From Intestinimonas aquisgranensis (GTDB lineage Bacteria > Bacillota > Clostridia > Oscillospirales > Oscillospiraceae): 25,969 nt of DNA. Each line of letters begins with the position of its first letter. Within the stretch, counting starts at the first letter, position 1. Below are positions 17,277 to 23,902 of the stretch, piece by piece. The position numbers were made by a program, and so were the translations under genes. The notes under the pieces were generated by a model that did no database searches, was not told the origin of the DNA, and was given only the letters and a program-made list of their open reading frames with translations. Location: contig JAJEQY010000051.1 in assembly GCA_020687605.1 (NCBI GenBank), positions 1 through 25,969 of the forward strand, in the 5' to 3' direction.

Positions 17277-17738
17277 ATGCCGTTTGACTTTTCCATTCAG
17301 GACTATGACGACCAATATAAGGGTGCCCTCATGGACATCTCCCTGCCCTGGCTGGAGGGCAACGACCTCCTGGAGCCGGCGGACATCGACCAGCTCACCC
17401 ACCCGGAGCGGGTGCTGGCGGCGGGCGGGCGCATTTTTCTGGCCATGGCGGAGGGACGTCCGGTGGGCATGATGATGCTGGAGCCCTTCGGCAACGGCGT
17501 GGCCGAGCCCTTCAAATTCGGGGTGCTGGAGGCCTACCGGAACCACGGCATCGGCAAGGCCCTCATGGAGGCCACCATCGACGCCGCCCGGGCCATGGGG
17601 GTCCACACCCTGGTCCTCACCTCCCACCACAGCCTCAAGGCCGCCCTCCATATCTATGAGTCTTACGGCTTCCGCTATGAGGACCACGACCACGTGGCCT
17701 TCGAGCTCTCCGACATCGCCATGAAAAAAGAGCTCTGA
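17277..17738 (+). CDS. GNAT-family N-acetyltransferase
   Basis: A 153-residue single-domain GNAT enzyme, expected to transfer an acetyl group from acetyl-CoA to an amine. The acetyl-CoA binding motif A is at about residues 81-100 (FGVLEAYRNHGIGKALMEAT, with the R-x-x-G-x-G core RNHGIG), followed by LVLTSHHSLKAALHIYESYGF, the motif B region. The substrate cannot be told from sequence; amino groups of small molecules, peptides or protein N-termini are all possible. GAGGAGGGG lies about 6 bases before the ATG. It has its own promoter, divergent from the heat-shock operon, so CIRCE is not expected to control it directly, although CIRCE is only about 140 bases away. Confidence 0.88.
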   Translation: MPFDFSIQDYDDQYKGALMDISLPWLEGNDLLEPADIDQLTHPERVLAAGGRIFLAMAEGRPVGMMMLEPFGNGVAEPFKFGVLEAYRNHGIGKALMEATIDAARAMGVHTLVLTSHHSLKAALHIYESYGFRYEDHDHVAFELSDIAMKKEL

Positions 17739-17916
17739 CCGCTGCAGAACCGGCACAGAAGGGCCGGTCCCGCTTGAAATCCCTCTATTCCGATCGTACT
17801 TTCTTTTTTTCCGCAGAAACCACCGTTCCTGCCTTCCCATTCTTTCCAGTATAGAATCCTCTCTCCCTCCACATCCTCTTTCTTACAGGAATCTTCGATG
17901 ATGGAGGAGAAGCGCC

Positions 17917-19056
17917 ATGATGAAACGAACCCTCGCTGTTCTGCTCTGCACCGGGCTGCTGGTCTGTCCCGCCGCCGCTGCCGCCGCCGACAGTCCCCAG
18001 GTGGAGGCCGCCGCCGCCGTCCTGATGGAAAAGGAGACGGGCACCGTCCTGTGTGAGCAGAACGCCCACGACAAGCGGGAGCCGGCCAGCGTCACCAAGA
18101 TCATGACCCTGCTGCTGGTGATGGAGGCCCTGGACGAGGGCCGTATGGCCCTCACCGACCAGGTCACCGTCTCCGCCCACGCCGCCTCCATGGGAGGCTC
18201 CCAGGTCTATTTAAAGGAAGGGGAGCAGATGAGCGTGGAGGAGCTTATCAAGGCGGTGGCGGTGGTGTCGGGCAACGACGCCGCCGTGGCCCTGGCCGAG
18301 CACATCGCCGGCAGCGAGGAGGCCTTTGTGGCCCGGATGAATGAGCGGGCCGCCCAGCTGGGCATGGCCGACACCAACTTTGTCAACTGCACCGGTCTCC
18401 CCGCGGCGGGCCATCTGACCTCCGCCTATGACATCGCCCTCATGTCCCGGGAGCTCATCCTGAACCACCCGAATATCCGGCAGTACAGCACCATCTGGAT
18501 GGACACCATCCGGGGCGGCTCCTTCCAGCTGGCCAACACCAACAAGCTGGTCCGCTACTATGAGGGCTGCACCGGCCTGAAAACAGGCTCCACCGACTCC
18601 GCCCTCTACTGTCTCTCTGCCACCGCCGAGCGGGAGGGCATGGAGCTCATCGCCGTGGTGCTGGGCTCCCCCACCTCCGCCCAGCGCTTCAGCGCCGCCC
18701 AGGCCCTGCTCACCTACGGCTTTGCCAACTATACCCTGGTGGACGTCCGTCCCGACCAGGCCATCCCGCCGGTGGCCGTCTCCCTGGGCGTGACCGACAC
18801 GGTCCAGCCCGTGCTGGAGTCGGGCAGCCGCATCCTGGTGGAGAAGAGCCAGCTCAACCAGATCACCACCTCCCTCCAGCTCTCCGAGGACGTGGAGGCC
18901 CCCGTGGAGCAGGGCCAGAAGCTGGGTGAGCTGACCGTCTCCGCCGGCGATACCAAGCTCTGCACCATCCCCCTGGTGGCCGACCAGGCGGTGGACCGTG
19001 TCACCGTCCCCGGTCTCTTCCTCCGGCTGGTCAGGAACCTCTTCCTGGCCAGCTGA
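17917..19056 (+). CDS. Secreted D-alanyl-D-alanine carboxypeptidase (PBP5/DacF type)
   Basis: A 379-residue low-molecular-weight penicillin-binding protein (peptidase family S11) that trims the terminal D-Ala from peptidoglycan stem peptides outside the membrane. A signal peptide covers residues 1-24 (cleavage near AAAAAA-DSP). The three active-site motifs are intact: SVTK (Ser58, Lys61), SGN (118-120) and KTG (222-224). A PBP5-C-like beta domain (about 275-360) and a terminal amphipathic helix PGLFLRLVRNLFLAS, a likely membrane anchor, follow. GGAGG lies 9 bases before the ATG at 17917; the next ATG, at 17920, is also possible. Clostridia often have several such enzymes, some for sporulation (DacF, DacB); this one cannot be assigned to a subtype, so no symbol is given. 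Confidence 0.94.
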   Translation: MMKRTLAVLLCTGLLVCPAAAAAADSPQVEAAAAVLMEKETGTVLCEQNAHDKREPASVTKIMTLLLVMEALDEGRMALTDQVTVSAHAASMGGSQVYLKEGEQMSVEELIKAVAVVSGNDAAVALAEHIAGSEEAFVARMNERAAQLGMADTNFVNCTGLPAAGHLTSAYDIALMSRELILNHPNIRQYSTIWMDTIRGGSFQLANTNKLVRYYEGCTGLKTGSTDSALYCLSATAEREGMELIAVVLGSPTSAQRFSAAQALLTYGFANYTLVDVRPDQAIPPVAVSLGVTDTVQPVLESGSRILVEKSQLNQITTSLQLSEDVEAPVEQGQKLGELTVSAGDTKLCTIPLVADQAVDRVTVPGLFLRLVRNLFLAS

Positions 19057-19063
19057 GCCCCTT

Positions 19064-19087
19064 CGTTTCTTTTCGCGGAAAGAAACG
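19064..19087 (+). other. Inverted repeat after the carboxypeptidase gene
   Basis: CGTTTCTTT (19064-19072), loop TCGCGG, AAAGAAACG (19079-19087): 9 perfect pairs starting 8 bases past the stop. No U-tract follows on either strand, so it may be a 3' end stabiliser, a weak terminator or a repeat unit rather than a standard terminator. Confidence 0.55.
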
Positions 19088-19129
19088 GAAAAATATGCGT
19101 AAAAATTATGGTTCCAGCCCTCCCGCACC

Positions 19130-19158
19130 TTGACGGGGTGCTATTTGTGTTGTATAAT
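19130..19158 (+). promoter_or_regulatory. Strong sigma-A promoter of the glycogen operon
   Basis: TTGACG (19130-19135), exactly 17 bases, TATAAT (19153-19158). The predicted start is near 19165, leaving a leader of about 105 bases before glgB, with a small stem GTCAAT/ATTGAC at 19188-19206. Confidence 0.92.
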
Positions 19159-19269
19159 TCATACAAATAACCAGAGCTATATTTTAGGTCAATTAGCGTT
19201 ATTGACAAGCTTCGACGGTGTCCCCCAGGGGCATTTGGATAATATTACCAAAGAAATGAGGCGCTGACC

Positions 19270-21363
19270 ATGGATCGCACAAATAAACCCTCCGCCGTGG
19301 ATGAGATCGTCAGGGCGTACACCAACGGCGAGGCCATCCGCGCCTGGGAGTTCATGGGTTCCCATGCCCAGGAGCGGGACGGCCAGTGGGGCTACACCTT
19401 CCGCGTCTGGGCGCCCCACGCCGCAGAGGTCTCCGTGGTGGGAGACTTCAACCGCTGGGAGGAGGAGGCCAATCCCCTCTCTCCCATCGGCGGGGGACTG
19501 TGGGAGGGCTTTGTCCCCGGTCTGGATCGCTACGACATCTATAAGTATTCCATCCGCACCAAAGACGGCCGGACCCTTCTGAAGGCCGACCCCTACGCCT
19601 TCCACGCCGAGACCCGGCCGGGCACCGCCTCCAAGCTCTATGAGCTGGGGTCCTACCAGTGGAACGACCAGTCCTGGCTGGACTATCGGAAGAAAAACCC
19701 GATTTATCACCGTCCGCTGAATATCTATGAAGTCCACCTGGGCTCCTGGCGGCGGACGGGAGACGGGCAGTTCCTCTCCTACCGGGGGATTGCCGACTAC
19801 CTGGTCCCCTACGTGAAGGAGATGGGCTTCACCCACGTGGAGTTCATGCCCCTCACCGAGCACCCCCTGGACGACTCCTGGGGCTACCAGTGCACCGGCT
19901 ACTTTGCCGCCACCAGCCGCTTCGGCACCCCAGACGACCTCATGTACCTCATCGACCAGCTCCACCAGGCCGGGGTGGGCGTCATCCTGGACTGGGTGCC
20001 CGCCCACTTCCCCAAGGACGCCTTCGGCCTCTATGAGTTCGACGGCGAGCCCTGCTACGAGTACCAGGACATGCGCAAGGGCGAGCACGCCGACTGGGGC
20101 ACCCGGGTCTTCGACTACGGGCGCAATGAGGTGCGCTCCTTCCTCTTCTCCTCCGCCCTCTTCTGGCTGGAGAAGTACCACATCGACGGCCTGCGGGTGG
20201 ACGCGGTGGCCTCCATGCTCTACCTGGACTACGGCCGGCAGGGCGGCGAGTGGGTGCCCAACATCCACGGCGGCAATGAGAACCTGGAGGCCGTGGATTT
20301 TATCCAGAAGCTCAACGAGCGCATCTTCGCCGAGCACGACGACGTGCTGATGATCGCCGAGGAGTCCACCGCCTGGCCCAAGGTATCCCACCCGGTGAGC
20401 GAGGGCGGCCTGGGCTTCAACCTGAAGTGGAACATGGGCTGGATGAACGACGTGCTCCACTATATGAAGCTGGACCCCTACTTCCGGCAGTTCAACCACC
20501 GGGACATCACCTTCTCCTTTATGTACGCGTTTTCGGAGAACTTCATCCTGCCCCTCAGCCACGACGAGGTGGTACACATGAAGGGCTCCCTCCTCAACAA
20601 GATGCCGGGGACCTACGAGGAGCAGTTCCACGGCGTCCGGGCCTTCTATACATATATGCTCACCCATCCGGGCAAGAAGCTGCTGATGATGGGCAGCGAG
20701 TTCGGCCAGTGGAACGAGTGGCACTTTGAGTACTCTCTGGACTGGCACCTGATGGACAACGAGATCAACCGGAAGACCCAGGCCTTCTTCAAGGCCGCCA
20801 ATCACCTCTACCTGGAGCACCCGGAGCTGTGGCAGGACGACTTCTCCTGGGAGGGCTTCGAGTGGATCTATGCCGACGACAACCAGGCCAACACCATCTC
20901 CTTCCTCCGCAAGGACGACAAGGGGGACGCCCTGGTGATCGTCTGCAACTTCTCGCCGGTGGACCGGACGGGCTACTGCATCGGCGTGCCGGTGCCGGGC
21001 GCCTACACCTGTATCTTCAACACCGATGATGAGGCCTTCGGCGGCGAGGGCCGGGGGGACAAGGAGCCGGTGAAGAGCACCTACACCCCCTGCCATGGCC
21101 GGGAGCAGTCCATCATCATCACTCTGCCGCCCATGAGCGCGGTGATCTATAAGTGTACCCGCAAGTTCCCCGCCCGGCGGAAGAAGGAGGCCAAGCTGGC
21201 CGTGAAGGCCCCGGCTTCCAAGCCGGCGGTGCGCAAGGCGGCGGCCAAGCCCGCCCTCCGCAAGACCGCCGCCAAGCCGGCGGTAAAGGAAAAGTCTCCC
21301 CACCCGGCGGTACGCCCCAAGGCGCAGCACCCCGCCGTGAAGAAATCCCCCAAGGAGGGCTGA
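19270..21363 (+). CDS. glgB: 1,4-alpha-glucan branching enzyme GlgB with basic C-terminal tail
   Basis: A 697-residue glycogen branching enzyme (GH13), which cuts alpha-1,4 chains and rejoins them as alpha-1,6 branches. An N-terminal CBM48 module is near residues 35-130 (YTFRVWAPHAAEVSVVGDFN), then the catalytic barrel with DWVPAHFPKD, GLRVDAVASMLYLDY (nucleophile Asp311), MIAEEST (acid Glu364) and SHDEVVH (Asp432), then the C-terminal beta domain ending near residue 627. Residues 628-697 are extra: about 70 residues of Lys/Arg/Ala/Pro with repeats such as KPAVRKAAAKPALRKTAAKP and almost no acidic residues. Branching enzymes normally stop near the end of the beta domain. The ribosome binding site is weak (GAGG, 8 bases upstream). 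It is the first gene of glgB-glgC-glgD-glgA. Confidence 0.96.
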   Translation: MDRTNKPSAVDEIVRAYTNGEAIRAWEFMGSHAQERDGQWGYTFRVWAPHAAEVSVVGDFNRWEEEANPLSPIGGGLWEGFVPGLDRYDIYKYSIRTKDGRTLLKADPYAFHAETRPGTASKLYELGSYQWNDQSWLDYRKKNPIYHRPLNIYEVHLGSWRRTGDGQFLSYRGIADYLVPYVKEMGFTHVEFMPLTEHPLDDSWGYQCTGYFAATSRFGTPDDLMYLIDQLHQAGVGVILDWVPAHFPKDAFGLYEFDGEPCYEYQDMRKGEHADWGTRVFDYGRNEVRSFLFSSALFWLEKYHIDGLRVDAVASMLYLDYGRQGGEWVPNIHGGNENLEAVDFIQKLNERIFAEHDDVLMIAEESTAWPKVSHPVSEGGLGFNLKWNMGWMNDVLHYMKLDPYFRQFNHRDITFSFMYAFSENFILPLSHDEVVHMKGSLLNKMPGTYEEQFHGVRAFYTYMLTHPGKKLLMMGSEFGQWNEWHFEYSLDWHLMDNEINRKTQAFFKAANHLYLEHPELWQDDFSWEGFEWIYADDNQANTISFLRKDDKGDALVIVCNFSPVDRTGYCIGVPVPGAYTCIFNTDDEAFGGEGRGDKEPVKSTYTPCHGREQSIIITLPPMSAVIYKCTRKFPARRKKEAKLAVKAPASKPAVRKAAAKPALRKTAAKPAVKEKSPHPAVRPKAQHPAVKKSPKEG
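21151..21360 (+). other. Histone-H1-like basic tail of GlgB
   Basis: Codes residues 628-697, a run of Lys, Arg, Ala, Pro and Val with (K/H)PAV(R/K) repeated five to six times. Strong positive charge and low complexity indicate a disordered polycation. Confidence 0.85.
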
Positions 21364-21415
21364 CCCCTCCCCCCTGTTATCCTGTGATCTCCACTTTGAC
21401 CGAGAGGTGATAGAG

Positions 21416-22633
21416 ATGAAAAAAGAATGTGTCGCCATGCTGCTGGCAGGCGGACAGGGCAGCCGCCTGAAAGCTCTGACGTCAAAAGTAGCAAAACCCG
21501 CCGTCCCCTTCGGGGGCAAGTACCGCATCATCGACTTCCCCCTGAGTAACTGCGTCAACTCCGGCATTGATACCGTGGGCGTCCTCACCCAGTACCAGCC
21601 TCTGGAGCTCAACGGTTACATCGGCAACGGCCAGCCCTGGGATCTGGACCGCTCCGACGGCGGTGTCCACATCCTGCCCCCCTATGTGAAGGAGGGCGAC
21701 AAGGGCACCTGGTACAAGGGTACCGCCAACGCCATCTATCAGAACATCGGCTTTATCTCCCTGTACGACCCCGACTACGTCCTCATCCTGTCCGGCGACC
21801 ACATCTATAAGATGGACTATGAGCAGATGCTGGAGCACCACAAGGCCATGAACGCCGCCTGCACCATCTCTGTCATGGAGGTCCCCATGGAGGAGGCGCC
21901 CCGGTTCGGCATCATGAACGTGGACGAAAACGACATGATCTACGAGTTCGAGGAGAAGCCCAAAAAGCCCAAGAGCAACCTGGCCTCCATGGGCATCTAC
22001 ATCTTTAACTGGAAGCAGCTGCGGGAGTACCTCATCGCCGATGAGGCCGACGAGAAGTCCTCCAACGACTTCGGCAAGAACATCATCCCCGCCATGCTGG
22101 CCAACAGCGAGCGGATGGCGGCCTACCGCTTCTCCGGCTACTGGAAGGACGTGGGCACCATCGACTCCCTGTGGGACGCCAACATGGATATGCTCTCCGT
22201 CCACAGCGGCATCGATCCCTACGACACCGAGTGGCCCATCTTCGCCCGCACGCCCACCCGTCCGCCCCACTTCACCGGCCCCGACGCCGTGGTCCACCAC
22301 TCCCTGATGACCGGCGGCTGCGTGGTGGACGGCGAGGTAGAGAACTCCGTCCTCTTCCACTCCGTGACGGTGGAGAAGGGCGCCAAGGTCCGCTACTCCA
22401 TCCTCATGCCCGGTGCCACCGTGAAGGAGGGCGCCGACGTGGAGTACGCCATCGTGGCCGAGAACGCCATCATCGGCGCCGGTGCCAAGGTGGGCACACC
22501 GCCGGAGGCGGACGGCTCTCCGGACGACTGGGGCATCGCCGTGGTCGCCGAGGGCATCAAGGTGGGTGACAACGCCGTGGTTCCGGCCAAGGCCATGGTC
22601 ACCCGGAACGTGAAAGGGGGTGCGGCGAAATGA
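21416..22633 (+). CDS. glgC: Glucose-1-phosphate adenylyltransferase GlgC
   Basis: A 405-residue ADP-glucose pyrophosphorylase, making ADP-glucose from ATP and glucose 1-phosphate, the committed step of glycogen synthesis. The nucleotidyl transferase motif LLAGGQGSRL (residues 9-18) with Arg17 is complete, followed by KPAVPFGGKYRIIDFPLSNC, GTANAIYQNI, SGDHIYKMDYEQML, the glucose-1-phosphate loop FEEKPKKPKSNLASMGIYIF, and a left-handed beta-helix C-terminus with hexapeptides (VENSVLFHSVTVEKGAKV). The start is ATG 21416 with GAGAGGTGA 5 bases upstream; an upstream in-frame GTG at 21407 lies inside that ribosome binding site. It starts 52 bases after glgB and its stop overlaps the glgD start (ATGA). 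In Firmicutes GlgC works with the GlgD subunit. Confidence 0.96.
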   Translation: MKKECVAMLLAGGQGSRLKALTSKVAKPAVPFGGKYRIIDFPLSNCVNSGIDTVGVLTQYQPLELNGYIGNGQPWDLDRSDGGVHILPPYVKEGDKGTWYKGTANAIYQNIGFISLYDPDYVLILSGDHIYKMDYEQMLEHHKAMNAACTISVMEVPMEEAPRFGIMNVDENDMIYEFEEKPKKPKSNLASMGIYIFNWKQLREYLIADEADEKSSNDFGKNIIPAMLANSERMAAYRFSGYWKDVGTIDSLWDANMDMLSVHSGIDPYDTEWPIFARTPTRPPHFTGPDAVVHHSLMTGGCVVDGEVENSVLFHSVTVEKGAKVRYSILMPGATVKEGADVEYAIVAENAIIGAGAKVGTPPEADGSPDDWGIAVVAEGIKVGDNAVVPAKAMVTRNVKGGAAK

Positions 22634-23748
22634 CCAACAAGCTGCACGGGATCATTTTCGCATACCGCTCCAATCCTCAGCTTCGTGAGCTCTCTCAGCC
22701 CCGGAACACCTGCTCCATCCCCTACGGCGGCCGCTACCGGGTGGTGGATTTCATGCTCTCCAACATGGTCAACGCCGGCATCTCCGACGTGGGCCTCATC
22801 GTACACGCCAACTACCAGTCTCTCCTGGACCACGTGGGCTCCGGCAAGGACTGGGATCTGAGCCGCAAGCACGGCGGTCTGCGCATCCTCCCCCCCTTCG
22901 GCTACGCCGACAAGCAGCGGGAGGGCGACTACCGGGGCCGCATGGACGCCCTGGCCGGCGTCTACTCCTACCTGGATCGCATCCGTCAGGACTACGTGGT
23001 CCTGGCCGGCGGCGACGTGGCGGTGAACCTGGATCTGGACGACGTCTTTGAGCACCACCTGCGCACCGGCGCCGACATCACCGCCGTGTGCACCCCGGTG
23101 CCCAGAGGGGATGCCCGCAGCTCCGACTACTTCACCGTCCGGGAGGACGGCATCATCACCGACGTGTCCGTCCACCCGGTGAGCCCCATGGGCTGTGAGT
23201 CCATGGAGGTGTACATCATGAGCAAGGACCTCCTGATGTCCCTGGTGGAGCACTGCATCGCCCACAACATCCCCTCCTTCAGCCAGGGGGTGCTGCTGGA
23301 TATGGGCAGCCGCCTGAAGCTGGTGTCCTACACCTTCGAGGGCTACGCCGCCCGGCTCCAGTCCGTGGCCGGCTACTACGCCCGCAGCATGGAGCTGCTG
23401 GACCCCGCCGTCCGGGCTGACCTCTTCAACCCCCTGCGGCCCATCAAGACCAAGGACATGTCCAACCCCTCCACCTACTACGGCCCCGGCTCCAAGTCCA
23501 AAAACTCCCTGGTGGCCGACGGCTGCATCATCGAGGGCGAGGTGGAGAACTCCATCCTCTTCCGCGGCGTCACCGTGGAGAAGGGCGCCAAGGTGCAGAA
23601 CTGCATCCTCATGCAGGGCACGGTGATCCATCAGGGCGCGGTGCTCAAATACGCCATCACCGATAAGAACGTACAGGTCAACGCCGGCCGGATGCTCATG
23701 GGTCACGAGACCTACCCGCTGGCCATCGCCAAAAACGCCGTGGTATAA
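22630..23748 (+). CDS. glgD: GlgD, non-catalytic regulatory subunit of ADP-glucose pyrophosphorylase
   Basis: A 372-residue paralogue of GlgC. It keeps the fold (IPYGGRYRVVDFMLSNMVNAGI and a C-terminal beta-helix with VENSILFRGVTVEKGAKVQ) but lacks the catalytic LLAGGxGxRL loop: its N-terminus reads GIIFAYRSNPQLRELSQ. The SGDHIYKMDY motif is also altered (AGGDVAVNLDLDD). GlgD proteins of Firmicutes form heterotetramers with GlgC and raise its activity (shown in Geobacillus). Its ATG overlaps the glgC stop by four bases, and AAAGGGGG sits inside the glgC end as ribosome binding site, so equal coupled synthesis of the two subunits is expected. The next gene, glgA, follows after 154 bases with a GC hairpin. 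Confidence 0.95.
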   Translation: MTNKLHGIIFAYRSNPQLRELSQPRNTCSIPYGGRYRVVDFMLSNMVNAGISDVGLIVHANYQSLLDHVGSGKDWDLSRKHGGLRILPPFGYADKQREGDYRGRMDALAGVYSYLDRIRQDYVVLAGGDVAVNLDLDDVFEHHLRTGADITAVCTPVPRGDARSSDYFTVREDGIITDVSVHPVSPMGCESMEVYIMSKDLLMSLVEHCIAHNIPSFSQGVLLDMGSRLKLVSYTFEGYAARLQSVAGYYARSMELLDPAVRADLFNPLRPIKTKDMSNPSTYYGPGSKSKNSLVADGCIIEGEVENSILFRGVTVEKGAKVQNCILMQGTVIHQGAVLKYAITDKNVQVNAGRMLMGHETYPLAIAKNAVV

Positions 23749-23784
23749 CGGTACATAGACCGCGCAGAGCGGCGCAGGGATGCG

Positions 23785-23802
23785 GCCGCCGTGTACGGCG
23801 GC
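23785..23802 (+). other. GC hairpin in the glgD-glgA gap
   Basis: GCCGCC (23785-23790), GTGTAC, GGCGGC (23797-23802), which can extend by two pairs, lies 37 bases past the glgD stop and about 100 bases before glgA. No U-tract follows. It may tune glgA relative to the upstream genes. Confidence 0.45.
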
Positions 23803-23902
23803 TCCCCTTCCGCCCCCTCCGGGCACCCACGGGTCCGTCCTGCATGGCGGCCGCGGACCGTGTCCGGGCAGCGGATCAAGGATGGAAAAAAGGAGTCAGT
23901 TT

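Noticed and set aside
17752..17772. Terminator after the GNAT gene (ACCGGC...GCCGGT)
   Set aside because: Only six pairs and no U-tract on either strand.
19202..19244. A second glgB promoter from TTGACA at 19202
   Set aside because: The nearest -10-like GATAAT is 31 bases away, too far for sigma-A.
23780..23902. N-terminal extension of GlgA from in-frame ATGs at 23780 or 23882
   Set aside because: The reading frame is open but the residues are Pro/Gly-rich and unlike any GlgA; AAAAGGAG before 23903 and the standard MNILFAASEVAP start decide for 23903.
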